Source: Methylopila sp. Yamaguchi
GTDB lineage: Bacteria; Pseudomonadota; Alphaproteobacteria; Rhizobiales; Methylopilaceae
DNA length: 64,000 bases
Direction of reading: 5' to 3'
NCBI RefSeq assembly: GCF_002897035.1
Contig: NZ_BAUX01000003.1
Span: forward strand, 62,001-126,000
Shown here: positions 20,837 through 28,931 of the stretch, in pieces
Position numbering within the stretch: position 1 is the first letter of the stretch
Layout of the letters: each line of letters opens with the position of its first letter
Translations under genes and position numbers: made by a program
The notes under the pieces: generated by a model
The model's database searches: none
Told to the model about the DNA's origin: nothing
What the model saw: only the letters and a program-made list of their open reading frames with translations

Positions 20837-20965
20837 TCAGCCCCGGAGTCGCGTGCTGATCGCCGACAGGCGCGCGTGGAACCGCGACGGCAGCCGCACG
20901 TGATCTGCGAGGCCCGCGAAGGTCTCGGTCGAACGCGCGGCGATGCGGGATCGGTGCCTGCTCAT
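20837..20965 (-). CDS. Possible 42-residue upstream ORF in the leuC leader
   Basis: ATG at 20965 opens a 42-codon, Arg-rich frame (starts MSRHRSRIAARSTETFAGLADH) that ends 71 bp before leuC. It starts almost at the predicted transcription start, so it would be leaderless or nearly so. It holds no run of leucine codons, so it does not look like a classical leucine attenuator peptide. It may be chance in GC-rich DNA; only the position makes it worth listing. Confidence 0.25.
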   Translation of the reverse strand: MSRHRSRIAARSTETFAGLADHVRLPSRFHARLSAISTRLRG

Positions 20966-20973
20966 GGCACGTC

Positions 20974-21002
20974 ATATAGGTGAAGTCTTGAATGAGTTGC
21001 AA
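20974..21002 (-). promoter_or_regulatory. Sigma-70-like promoter for leuC
   Basis: On the minus strand, TTGCAA (-35, 20997-21002), a 17-bp spacer and CTATAT (-10, 20974-20979). It is a rare AT-rich patch and lies at the head of the leuC leader. Confidence 0.5.
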
Positions 21003-21043
21003 ATGCGCTGGAGGCGGCTCCGTCCCCAGGCAAACGCGTGCTC

Positions 21044-21397
21044 TCAGACCTTCGCTTCGTAAAGCGCCCCGCGCGGCGCGTCGGCCGCCCTCCGGGCGTA
21101 GGCCCGCGTCGCATGGGACGGCTCGGCCCGGCGGCGGGCGCGTGTCTGCGGCAGGCCGAGGACGTTCGCGATGAGCTGGGCGACGAGCGGCGCGAAGGGT
21201 CGGGCGATCTGCGCCGGCGCTGACCGCTCCTGGTTCAGAGCCGCGCGCGTTGCGAGATCCGGGTCGGAGCGGTCCGTCGGCCGGGCGGCGTCTGGCGCGG
21301 GTTCGACGCGCGGCGCGGAGGAGACAGGGTCGACCCCGCGCTTTCGCGCGGCGCGAACGACACGTTCGGCTCCGCCTGGTCCGGCGATCATCAACAT
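21044..21397 (-). CDS. Conserved small protein of unknown function
   Basis: A 117-residue protein. The N-terminal half is Pro/Asp/Arg-rich and probably disordered. The C-terminal half (ARPFAPLVAQLIANVLGLPQTRARRRAEPSHATRAYARRA) is a helix with a hydrophobic face followed by a basic segment, a pattern found in short rhizobial proteins of unknown function. No signal peptide. It lies upstream of leuC on the same strand and divergent from the GGDEF/EAL gene. A real gene is likely but function cannot be given. Confidence 0.6.
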   Translation of the reverse strand: MLMIAGPGGAERVVRAARKRGVDPVSSAPRVEPAPDAARPTDRSDPDLATRAALNQERSAPAQIARPFAPLVAQLIANVLGLPQTRARRRAEPSHATRAYARRAADAPRGALYEAKV

Positions 21398-21616
21398 CCG
21401 CGTCGCCTCCCTTGGCCTGACATGGCGCGTCGCCGTCTCGCTCCAACGCGCGAACCCGCCTCGCGGACATGGAGCGCGACGTTTTTTCCGTCCGCAACCT
21501 AAAATTTAACTTAATGTTAACCAGTGGCGGCGTCGGCAAGCGGCGACCGAAAAGTTAAGAGAGGCGTCGGCAGATTCCAAGCTGGCGATTCCTCTTCCGG
21601 CGCCCGGGGGGCGAGC

Positions 21617-23320
21617 ATGACGACGCACATCGGCGCGGGAGGCGCGACCAGCTTTGGCCGCCTCGCGGCCGACGACATTCTCGTGGCCGTGGGGGAAGCG
21701 GCCTATGTATGGGACGTGCAATCCGACCGCCTGCGGTGGATCGGCGATCCTCACGGTCTGCTCGAACTCCCAGCCGCGACCCGTCTCGACACCGAGACCG
21801 CCTTCGCCGCGCTGTTCGATCCGGAGGCGTTGACCACCCGCCGCGAGGCGGTGTTCGGCTCCGCAAGCGCCGACAGCGGCGAGGGCGTGCCGTTCGAGGT
21901 GGACTATCCGCTGCTCCGCGGCGGCCGCGCGCAGCGCCTCTGGATCCAGGACCGCGGCCGCTGGCGCGCAGGAGCCGATGGGCGACCGGCGGAGGTCGTG
22001 GGCGTCATCCGCCGCCTCGGCGCCCATCACGAGCGCGCCGAACAGGCCGCCTCGCTCGCGCGCTTCGACCCGCTCACAGGCCTGCTCGCGCGCCCGCGCC
22101 TCATGGAGATCGCCGCCAGCGCGCTCGCGGCGGGCGGGCGGATGCAGACCTCGACCTCCTTCGTCCTGGCCTCTGTCGTGAACCTCGGCGGCGTCAACGA
22201 CGCCTATGGCTTCGACGTGGGCGATCAGGTGCTGGTGGCGGTCGCGCGCCGGCTTCGGGGCGCGATGCGCGGCGGGGACAGCCTCGGCCGGTTCTCGACC
22301 TCGACCTTCGGCCTGGTGCTGCAGGAATGCGACGCCGCAGACCTTCAGGTCGTGGGACGGCGGCTGATCTCGGCGGTGCACGACGAGCCAATCGACTCGG
22401 GCGCGGGCGCCGTCGCGGTGCGCATCGCGATCGGCGGCGTGGTCGCGCCGCGCCATGCCCGGGACGGCGCGGAGTTCGTGGCCCGCGCGCGCACCGCGCT
22501 CGCCCGCGCGAACGGATCCGGGACGGGGTTCCAGATCTACGCGCCGGATCCCGAACGGGAAGCGGCGCGCCGGGCGGACCTGCGTCTCGCCGACGAACTG
22601 GTCGCCGCCATGAGCAGCCGGCGTGTGGCCTTGGCCTACCAGCCGGTGTTCCGCGCCGGCGCGCGGGACCCGGTGTGGAGCGAGGCGCTGCTGCGGATCA
22701 CCACCGAGTCCGGCGACGTCGTCTCCGGGGGGGCCTACGTCCGCGCGGCGGAAGAGCTGAAGATCGTGCACATGCTCGATCATCGGGTGCTCGACCTTGC
22801 GGTCCGACGGCTCGCCGAGAACCCGCAGATCCATCTTGCGGTCAACATCTCCGCCTCCACCACCAACGACGAGAGCTGGCTCGAGGCGCTGACCTCCTGG
22901 TTCACGCTGCGGCCGGACCTCGCGGCGCGGCTCATGGTCGAGATCACCGAGACCGCCGCCATCGCCGACCTCGCGGTCACGGGCCGCTTCGTCGCGCAGC
23001 TGCGGGCGTTCGGCGTCCGCGTCGCGATCGACGACTTCGGCACCGGGCACACCTCGTTCAAGGCGCTGCGCGAGCTGGGCGTCGATCTCGTCAAGATCGA
23101 CGGCTCCTTCGTGCGCGATCTCGGGGCTTCGGCCGACAGCGCCGCCTTCGTCCGCGCTCTGCTCGCGCTCGCCCGCGAGCTCGGGCTGGAGACCGTCGCG
23201 GAGCAGGTCGAGACCGAGGAGGTGGCGGAACTCCTCACCGCGTGGGGCGCCACCTATCTGCAGGGCGACCTGCTGGCGCGCCCCGCTTTGGAGCCGGGCT
23301 CCGGCGCGGACGTCGCGTAA
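21617..23320 (+). CDS. PAS-GGDEF-EAL protein with degenerate GGDEF, probable c-di-GMP phosphodiesterase
   Basis: A 567-residue cytoplasmic protein. Residues 1-135 are PAS-like (VGEAAYVWDVQSDRLRWIG ... VVGVIRRLGAHHER). A GGDEF-type domain follows from FDPLTGLLARPRL, but its active-site motif reads STSTF, so cyclase activity is unlikely. The EAL domain (about 330-560) keeps SEALLR, NISAS, EITETA, AIDDFGTGHTSF, KIDGSFV and the late EQVETEE. Known tandem proteins of this type hydrolyse c-di-GMP, with the dead GGDEF as a GTP sensor. The start at 21617 follows homologue length; no strong ribosome site is seen. Confidence 0.88.
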   Translation: MTTHIGAGGATSFGRLAADDILVAVGEAAYVWDVQSDRLRWIGDPHGLLELPAATRLDTETAFAALFDPEALTTRREAVFGSASADSGEGVPFEVDYPLLRGGRAQRLWIQDRGRWRAGADGRPAEVVGVIRRLGAHHERAEQAASLARFDPLTGLLARPRLMEIAASALAAGGRMQTSTSFVLASVVNLGGVNDAYGFDVGDQVLVAVARRLRGAMRGGDSLGRFSTSTFGLVLQECDAADLQVVGRRLISAVHDEPIDSGAGAVAVRIAIGGVVAPRHARDGAEFVARARTALARANGSGTGFQIYAPDPEREAARRADLRLADELVAAMSSRRVALAYQPVFRAGARDPVWSEALLRITTESGDVVSGGAYVRAAEELKIVHMLDHRVLDLAVRRLAENPQIHLAVNISASTTNDESWLEALTSWFTLRPDLAARLMVEITETAAIADLAVTGRFVAQLRAFGVRVAIDDFGTGHTSFKALRELGVDLVKIDGSFVRDLGASADSAAFVRALLALARELGLETVAEQVETEEVAELLTAWGATYLQGDLLARPALEPGSGADVA

Positions 23321-23448
23321 CGATCCAGATTGGCGAACCATTCGTACGGGTGGGGCGTTTTCGAACGCTTTCCACGGCGCGCCCGTCGCGCTACCGATCA
23401 CGATCCGCTGGACGTTCGCTTCAGCGTTCCGACGTTTCGCGAGATTGA

Positions 23449-24606
23449 ATGACCGACGACCGCAATGCATCGCTGCGGGAGGCGCAGCGCCTTGAGGACC
23501 AGCACGATTCGAGCGATCCCTATGGGGCCGCGATCCGAGCGACCCGCATGCCGATCGTCATCACCGACGCGTTGCAGCCGGATAACCCCATCGTTTTCGC
23601 CAACGACGCGTTTCTTCAGCTTACGGGCTATCCCCGACACGAAGTGATCGGCCGGAACTGCCGCTTCCTTCAGGGCGCGGAGACCGACCGCGCAGAAGTC
23701 CAGCGTATCCGCGCCGCGATCGACGCCGGGGAAGCGGTGGTGGCCGAGATCAGGAACTACCGCAAGACGGGCGAGCCGTTCTGGAACGCGCTCTACGTGA
23801 GCCCGGTCTTCAGCGCGACCGGCGAAATCACGCATTTCTTCGCGTCGCAGCTCGACGTGACCCAGAAGATCCAATCGGCGACGGATCTTCGGGAGGCCAA
23901 CATCGCGCTCAGCCAGGCCAAGGCCATGGCGGAAAAGCTCGTGGAGGAACGCACCCGCGACCTGCGCTACGCGCTTGAGCAGAAGACGCTGCTGCTGCAC
24001 GAGGTCGACCACCGCGTGAAGAACAACCTGCAGCTGATCGCCTCGCTGATCCTGCTGCAGACGCGCCGCATCCCCGATCCGGACATCCAGCGGACGCTGC
24101 GCTCGATGCTGGACCGCGTGAGCGCGCTCGCGACCGTCCATCGCAAGCTCTACCAGTCCGACGACGTCGGCGTGTTCGACGTCGCGGCCTTCATCCGCGA
24201 CATCGCGACGGAGCTCGTCGGCTCGACCGGGCGGGACGACCTCACGCTCGACCTCGACCTCGAAACCGTCGTGATCAAGGCCAGCCGGGCCGCGCCGGTG
24301 GCGCTCGTGGTGAACGAACTGTTGACCAACGCCCTCAAGCACGCCTTCCCTGACGGGCGTCCCGGCCGGATCCGGGTCTCCGCCAAGCGTGACGGCGAAA
24401 GTTTCGTGATCGAGGTCGAGGACGACGGCGTCGGCGGCGCCGGAGCCGTCGAGGACGAAAAGATCGGCTTCGGTCAGAGCCTTGTGGACTTGCTCAGCCG
24501 GCAGTTGTCCGCCACGGTCGAACGGCGCGACGGCGACCCCGGGCTCGTCGCCAGGGTGAGGATCCCGATTGATCCGCATCAGGCGGGCGAGGGCGTAGAA
24601 GGATAG
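23449..24606 (+). CDS. lovK: LOV-domain blue-light sensor histidine kinase (LovK-like)
   Basis: A 385-residue soluble kinase. Residues 25-135 form a LOV domain with the flavin-adduct Cys71 in GRNCRFLQG and the flavin contacts RNYRKTGEPFWN. A coiled linker leads to a HisKA_2/HWE-type dimerisation domain with phosphoacceptor His188 in HEVDHRVKNNLQ, then an ATPase domain with N-box NELLTNALKHAF and DDGVGG. Caulobacter LovK has the same architecture and partners single-domain LovR to tune adhesion and the general stress response. Here a single receiver gene follows by 5 bp, which supports the same pairing. A near-EcfG promoter motif lies upstream. Confidence 0.9.
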   Translation: MTDDRNASLREAQRLEDQHDSSDPYGAAIRATRMPIVITDALQPDNPIVFANDAFLQLTGYPRHEVIGRNCRFLQGAETDRAEVQRIRAAIDAGEAVVAEIRNYRKTGEPFWNALYVSPVFSATGEITHFFASQLDVTQKIQSATDLREANIALSQAKAMAEKLVEERTRDLRYALEQKTLLLHEVDHRVKNNLQLIASLILLQTRRIPDPDIQRTLRSMLDRVSALATVHRKLYQSDDVGVFDVAAFIRDIATELVGSTGRDDLTLDLDLETVVIKASRAAPVALVVNELLTNALKHAFPDGRPGRIRVSAKRDGESFVIEVEDDGVGGAGAVEDEKIGFGQSLVDLLSRQLSATVERRDGDPGLVARVRIPIDPHQAGEGVEG

Positions 24607-24611
24607 AGCCC

Positions 24612-25049
24612 TTGCGAATTCTGGTCGTGGAGGATGAAGCCCTGCTCGCGGCGGAGCTCGAGTTCATGATCGAAGACGCGGGGCTGACGCCAAGCGGATT
24701 CGCGCTCGACAGCGCGGAGGCCCGCGCGCTGCTGGAGCAGTCTGCTCCGGACGTCGCGCTCGTGGACATCCATTTGCTCGACGGGCCGACCGGGGTCGAG
24801 GTCGCCCGCGAGGCCGCGGAGCTCCACGGCGTCGTAGCCGTGTTCATGACCGCCAATCGCAAGCGCATCCCCGAGGACTTCGCAGGCGCGTGCGGGGCGA
24901 TCGCCAAGCCCTACACCTCTTGGGGCATGACCGCGGCGCTGCGATTCATCGCGGACTGTATGGAGGAGGGCAGGGCGTCGGGGCCCGCTCCGGCGAGCCT
25001 CGAGCTTGCGCCGGATTGGGCGCGGCGCTGGTCCGTGGCCGCGGAGTAG
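24612..25049 (+). CDS. lovR: Single-domain response regulator (LovR-like)
   Basis: A 145-residue receiver domain without an output domain. The acidic pocket is EDE (7-9), the phosphorylation site Asp52 in LVDIHLLDG, and the conserved Thr and Lys are in FMTANRK and AIAKPYT. It begins at a TTG codon preceded by AAGGA, 5 bp after the LOV kinase stop; no better in-frame start exists. By analogy with Caulobacter LovR it would act as phosphate sink or adaptor for the LOV kinase. A short Pro/Ala-rich tail follows the receiver. Confidence 0.85.
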   Translation: MRILVVEDEALLAAELEFMIEDAGLTPSGFALDSAEARALLEQSAPDVALVDIHLLDGPTGVEVAREAAELHGVVAVFMTANRKRIPEDFAGACGAIAKPYTSWGMTAALRFIADCMEEGRASGPAPASLELAPDWARRWSVAAE

Positions 25050-25058
25050 CCTGACGCG

Positions 25059-25505
25059 TCAGCGCCCGCGGAGCGTCGACTCGATCGCGCGGAGGTCGGC
25101 GGCGTTCTGGGTCATGCGCGCCGCCAGCCGGGCGCGCAGCTTGGCGGTGACGGCAGGATATTCGGTCAGGAGGCGCCCGAACAGGCTCCGCGCGATGCGG
25201 TAGACCTCGCTCCGCTCGGCGGCCTCGGCGGTGGCCGGCCGGCGGGTGTCGCACAGCAGCGCCAGCTCGCCGATAAGCGCGCCGGGACCCGCGAGATGCG
25301 TACTCCCGCCGCGCCGCGTGAGCGTGATCGCCCCCGAGACGACCACGAAGCCCGAGTCCGCCTCGTCGCCCTGGCGAAACAGGATGTCGCCCTCGCCAAG
25401 GCTCAGCCGGTCGGCCGAAAACGCGATCAGGCGCAGCGCGTCCACGCCCAATTCGTCGAGCAGCGGCGTGCGGCTCAACGTCCGAATGTCGTCCTCAAGC
25501 GACAA
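25059..25505 (-). CDS. Cyclic nucleotide-binding domain protein
   Basis: A 148-residue protein of one cNMP-binding beta-roll (residues about 12-130) with LSLGEGDILFRQGDEADSGFVVVSGAITL, GALIGELALLCDTRRPATAEA as the phosphate-binding cassette and a C-terminal helix. No helix-turn-helix is present, so it is not a Crp/Fnr transcription factor. Such stand-alone domains act as sensors or subunits. It lies convergent with the LovR gene (9 bp apart) and 22 bp after an OmpR-type regulator gene on the same strand, with which it may share a transcript. Confidence 0.85.
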   Translation of the reverse strand: MSLEDDIRTLSRTPLLDELGVDALRLIAFSADRLSLGEGDILFRQGDEADSGFVVVSGAITLTRRGGSTHLAGPGALIGELALLCDTRRPATAEAAERSEVYRIARSLFGRLLTEYPAVTAKLRARLAARMTQNAADLRAIESTLRGR

Positions 25506-25527
25506 GCCGCCCCCGCTGATTCCCTGT

Positions 25528-26214
25528 TCAAGGGACCAGCTTATAGCCTCCGGCTTCCGTGACCAGCAGACGTGCGTTCGAAGGGTCGGCTTCGATCTTC
25601 TGCCGCAGGCGATAGACGTGGGTCTCGAGCGTGTGGGTGGTCACGCCGGAGTTGTAGCCCCAGACCTCCTGCAGCAGCGTCTCGCGCCCGACGACCGAGG
25701 CGCCGGAGCGGTAGAGGAAGCGCAGGATCGCCGTCTCTTTCTCGGTCAGGCGGATCTTGGCGTTCTTCTCCGTCAGCAGCATCTTGGCGCCCGGCTTGAA
25801 CGTGTAGGGCCCGATCGTGAAGATCGCGTCCTCGCTGGCCTCATGGCTGCGGAGCTGCGCTCGGATGCGGGCGAGCAGCACGGCGAAGCGCACCGGCTTC
25901 GCCACGTAGTCGTTGGCCCCGGCCTCGAGCCCGAGGATCGTGTCGGCGTCGGAATCCTGCCCCGTCAGCATGATGACCGGGCCGCGGTAGCCGTCGCGGC
26001 GCATCATCTTGACCGCCTCGCGGCCGTCCATGTCCGGCAGGCCGACGTCCATCAGCACGAGGTCGACGTGGTCCCCGCGGACCTTGGCGACGCCCTCGGT
26101 CGCGGCGGCTGCGGAGTCCGCGTCGAATTCGTCCAGCAGGTTGAGCTGCTCGACGATCTCCCCGCGGAGGTCGGCGTCGTCGTCGACGACAAGGATCTTG
26201 CGCTTCGTGGCCAT
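25528..26214 (-). CDS. OmpR/PhoB-family response regulator
   Basis: A 228-residue two-domain regulator. The receiver domain has DDD near residue 10, phospho-Asp in LVLMDVGLPDMDG, MLTGQ and KPVRF. The winged-helix DNA-binding domain starts at FTIGPYTFKPGAKMLL and ends THTLETHVYRLRQKIEADPSNARLLVTEAGGYKLVP. The start at 26214 (MATKRKILVVDDD) is the canonical family start; longer frames run antisense to the YkuD gene. No histidine kinase is adjacent, so the cognate kinase is unknown. It is divergent from the L,D-transpeptidase-like gene. Confidence 0.92.
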   Translation of the reverse strand: MATKRKILVVDDDADLRGEIVEQLNLLDEFDADSAAAATEGVAKVRGDHVDLVLMDVGLPDMDGREAVKMMRRDGYRGPVIMLTGQDSDADTILGLEAGANDYVAKPVRFAVLLARIRAQLRSHEASEDAIFTIGPYTFKPGAKMLLTEKNAKIRLTEKETAILRFLYRSGASVVGRETLLQEVWGYNSGVTTHTLETHVYRLRQKIEADPSNARLLVTEAGGYKLVP

Positions 26215-26329
26215 TCGGACGTCTTCTCCGGCTGCGGCGGGCGCCGCGTCGTTCGTCGTCGCACCTAGTGCGCGCCCCCCGTCCTCGGCAAGGCGCCAGG
26301 ACGCGTCTTCAGGAGCGTCGCGGCTAGGA

Positions 26330-26890
26330 ATGCAGGGTTTCCTTCCGGTTCTCAAGGTTCGGGCCGCGCCAGGGCGCCCTGCGCGCGGATGTGTGATCGC
26401 CGGACTGGCTCGCTTCCCCTGCGCGCTGGGGCCGGCCGGCATCGCGACGGCGAAGCGCGAAGGCGACGGCGTCACGCCGCTCGGGAGCTTCGCGATCCGT
26501 CGGCTGTGGCGCCGCGCCGATCGCGCGCCGCGGCCTCCCACGGGCCTGCCCGTCCGCGTGACCCGCCCCGACGACGGCTGGTGCGACGCTGTGGGGCACC
26601 GCCGCTACAATCGACCGGTAAGGCGGCCGTTCTCGGCCTCGCACGAAGCGATGTGGCGCGACGACGGGCTCTACGACCTCGTGTTCGAGCTCGGCTGGAA
26701 CGACCGCCCGGTGCGCGCGGGGCGCGGCAGCGCGATCTTCCTGCACGCCGCGCGTCCCGGTTTCACGCCGACCGCCGGCTGCGTGGCGCTGGCGCCCGCC
26801 GTGCTGAAGCGGCTGGCGGGGCGCATCGGTCCCCGGACCATGATCGAGATCGGCGGTCCGGTCCCCAGGCCCCGACGGCGCGCCATCTGA
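26330..26890 (+). CDS. L,D-transpeptidase (YkuD) family protein
   Basis: A 186-residue protein with one YkuD domain. The catalytic HxxxxTxGCVxL motif appears as FLHAARPGFTPTAGCVAL, giving the nucleophilic Cys, with GDGVTPLGSF as the usual upstream segment. Known members make 3-3 peptidoglycan cross-links or attach lipoproteins. No clear signal peptide is visible at the ATG chosen (26330, TAGGA directly before it), so export is unexplained unless the N-terminus lies elsewhere. It is shorter than most periplasmic members. A promoter for the next gene lies 34 bp after the stop. Confidence 0.82.
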   Translation: MQGFLPVLKVRAAPGRPARGCVIAGLARFPCALGPAGIATAKREGDGVTPLGSFAIRRLWRRADRAPRPPTGLPVRVTRPDDGWCDAVGHRRYNRPVRRPFSASHEAMWRDDGLYDLVFELGWNDRPVRAGRGSAIFLHAARPGFTPTAGCVALAPAVLKRLAGRIGPRTMIEIGGPVPRPRRRAI

Positions 26891-26923
26891 CGAAGATGTC
26901 AGAATCCGGAGGCGCTCTCGAAC

Positions 26924-26951
26924 TTGTGCGCCCCTGGGCCATCCCCATATC
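26924..26951 (+). promoter_or_regulatory. Sigma-70-like promoter for the Bax-inhibitor-1 gene
   Basis: TTGTGC (-35), a 16-bp spacer and CATATC (-10), 70 bp upstream of the ATG at 27021. The -10 region is AT-rich against its surroundings. Confidence 0.4.
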
Positions 26952-27020
26952 ATCGACGGCAATACGTGGCGCCGATCACCGGCGGCCCGATTTCAGCTGT
27001 TCTTGAGGGGACCGCACTCA

Positions 27021-27806
27021 ATGCCCGACACCCAACGTAACGTTTATGGCCGCACCGGCTTCGGCGGCGCCTCCGTTCCGGCGGCGTCGGTCGATCAGGG
27101 CCTGCGGTCCTACATGCTGAGCGTCTACAACTACATGTCGCTCGGCCTGGCCATCACCGGCCTGTTCGCCATCGGCGCCTTCATGCTGTCGGTGACGACC
27201 GATCCGTCGCTGGCGGCCGCCCGCACCGCGAACGGCATGATGCTCACCCAGGTCGGCGTCGCGCTCTTCACCAGCCCGCTCAAGTGGGTGGTGATGCTCG
27301 CTCCGCTCGGCATGGTGTTCTTCCTGTCGGCGCGCCTGCACACGATGAGCGTCAGCGGCGCGCAGATCGCCTTCTACGTCTTCGCGGGCCTGATGGGCCT
27401 ATCGCTGTCGTCGATCTTCCTCGTCTACACCGGCGCCTCGATCGCCCGCGTGTTCTTCATCACCGCGGCCGCCTTCGGCGCGCTCAGCCTCTGGGGCTAC
27501 ACCACCAAGCGCAACCTCTCGGGGATGGGCACCTTCCTGATGATGGGCCTCATCGGCATCGTCATCGCGAGCCTGGTGAACATCTTCCTCGGCTCGTCGC
27601 TGGTGCAGTTCGTGGTCTCGGTCGCCGGCGTGCTGATCTTCTCGGGCCTCACCGCCTACGACACGCAGCGTCTGAAGGAAGAGTACTACGCCGGCGACGA
27701 CGGCACGATCATGGGCCGCAAGGCCATCATGGGCGCCCTGTCGCTCTACCTGAACTTCATCAACCTGTTCACGATGCTGCTGTCGCTGTTCGGCAACCGC
27801 GAGTGA
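27021..27806 (+). CDS. Bax inhibitor-1 / YccA family membrane protein
   Basis: A 261-residue inner-membrane protein with about seven hydrophobic helices starting at SVYNYMSLGLAITGLFAIGAF. The C-terminal part (FSGLTAYDTQRLKEEYYAGDD ... ALSLYLNFINLFTMLLSLFGNRE) is the most conserved family region and holds the Asp residues of the calcium-leak pore. Bacterial members (YccA, YetJ) interact with FtsH or conduct calcium. The ATG at 27021 has GAGGGG 12 nt upstream. A single-gene unit: promoter upstream and a strong terminator downstream. Confidence 0.92.
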   Translation: MPDTQRNVYGRTGFGGASVPAASVDQGLRSYMLSVYNYMSLGLAITGLFAIGAFMLSVTTDPSLAAARTANGMMLTQVGVALFTSPLKWVVMLAPLGMVFFLSARLHTMSVSGAQIAFYVFAGLMGLSLSSIFLVYTGASIARVFFITAAAFGALSLWGYTTKRNLSGMGTFLMMGLIGIVIASLVNIFLGSSLVQFVVSVAGVLIFSGLTAYDTQRLKEEYYAGDDGTIMGRKAIMGALSLYLNFINLFTMLLSLFGNRE

Positions 27807-27844
27807 CCTGACGCTCCCGGCTTCGGCCGGACGTATGGAACGAA

Positions 27845-27877
27845 GGCCCCGGCGGCGACGCCGGGGCCTTTTCTTTT
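27845..27877 (+). terminator. Rho-independent terminator after the Bax-inhibitor-1 gene
   Basis: A perfect 10-bp stem GGCCCCGGCG/CGCCGGGGCC with a GCGA tetraloop, followed by TTTTCTTTT. It starts 38 bp after the stop codon and is the clearest intrinsic terminator in the window. Confidence 0.9.
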
Positions 27878-27939
27878 GACCTGCGCCCGCCGGTCGCGTT
27901 CTGGTGTCGCCGCCCTTAACCCAGTGCGAGGAGGCCAGA

Positions 27940-28335
27940 ATGGCCAAGGCGATCCACTCCATGATCCGGGTGCTCGATGAACAGCGCTCGGTCGCGTTCT
28001 ACGACGCCGCCTTCGGCCTGAAGGTGGCGGACCGCTATCCGTTCGACGGCTTCACGCTCATCTACCTGTCGAACCCGGAGACCGGCTTCGAGTTGGAGCT
28101 GACCGTCAACGCCGACCGCGGGACGCCTTACGATCTCGGCGACGGCTACGGCCATCTCGCCGTCTCGGTGGACGATCTCGCCGCAGAGCACGCCCGGTTC
28201 GAGGAAGCGGGCCTGAACCCCGGCGCCCTGAAGCAGATGGACCGCGAGGGAAAGCCTTTCGCGCGGTTTTTCTTCGTGACCGACCCCGACGGCTACAAGA
28301 TTGAGGTGCTGGAGAGGGGCGGGCGGTTTCTGTGA
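27940..28335 (+). CDS. VOC-family protein, glyoxalase I-like
   Basis: A 131-residue lactoylglutathione lyase-like protein. The metal ligands expected of glyoxalase I are present: His6 (KAIHSMIRVLD), Glu in GFELELT, His in GYGHLAVSV and Glu in YKIEVLE. GlxI isomerises the methylglyoxal-glutathione hemithioacetal to S-lactoylglutathione. The fragment is one of the usual two modules in tandem, and the length matches GloA. GGAGG lies 7 nt before the ATG. The next gene starts inside its stop codon (GTGA overlap), so the two are co-translated. Confidence 0.85.
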   Translation: MAKAIHSMIRVLDEQRSVAFYDAAFGLKVADRYPFDGFTLIYLSNPETGFELELTVNADRGTPYDLGDGYGHLAVSVDDLAAEHARFEEAGLNPGALKQMDREGKPFARFFFVTDPDGYKIEVLERGGRFL

Positions 28336-28859
28336 GGCGGCGGAGGACCCATGGGCGGCCGATTCGAGCCGCGATCGTGGCGCTCGGTCTGGCCGGGCTT
28401 ACCCAGGGGTGCTGGCCTGCCTGGAAAACGGTCCAACGCGAGCGATCGTTCAAGGTGGAGGATGAAGCGGGAAAGCCGATTGCATCAGCCACGGTGGCCT
28501 ATGTGACCATCTCATATCCCTACGGTAACGAGGACAAGCGCGAGATCGCCGCCACCGGCCCGGACGGCCGGGCACACTTTCTGAGCGACCGTGAGTGGCA
28601 GCTGGAGTCGCTTATGATTCACGGCTCTCGCTCGTACACGTGGCGGTGGTGCGTGTCTGCGCCCGGCTACGAGACCCATCGCTCCACGCAGGACTGGGGT
28701 TCTGCATCAAACGAGACCGTAATCCGGCTGAGGCCGGGCGACTCGAGGCCTTGCACGACTGCGGCTGAGGTCTTCGTTCAACCGCTAGCGGAGCCGTTGG
28801 GGACCGTTTCGTCTTTCGAGAAGAAGGCGGCTCGTACGGCGGAGCCGAACAGCCGCTAA
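28332..28859 (+). CDS. Putative lipoprotein with carboxypeptidase-regulatory-like fold
   Basis: A 175-residue protein begun at a GTG that overlaps the previous stop by 4 bp. The N-terminus is basic then hydrophobic and ends LAGLTQGC, a lipobox-like site with Cys27. The mature part opens SFKVEDEAGKPIASATVAYV and continues GPDGRAHFLSDREWQL, the pattern of a transthyretin-like/carboxypeptidase regulatory beta-sandwich. Codon use and base composition are visibly less GC-rich than in the flanking leuB and glyoxalase genes, suggesting later arrival. Function unknown. Confidence 0.6.
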   Translation: MRRRRTHGRPIRAAIVALGLAGLTQGCWPAWKTVQRERSFKVEDEAGKPIASATVAYVTISYPYGNEDKREIAATGPDGRAHFLSDREWQLESLMIHGSRSYTWRWCVSAPGYETHRSTQDWGSASNETVIRLRPGDSRPCTTAAEVFVQPLAEPLGTVSSFEKKAARTAEPNSR

Positions 28860-28931
28860 GGCTCGCAGCCCTTGCCAAGGCGTGCAGCGCCCGCTTAAGA
28901 CCCCCGGAAAGAAACACGCACGAGGACACCC

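Noticed and set aside
20775-21539. 254-codon minus-strand frame over the leuC leader
   Set aside because: Arg/Pro-rich with no ribosome site; it mixes shadow of the 117-residue gene with leader DNA. Only the smaller gene looks real.
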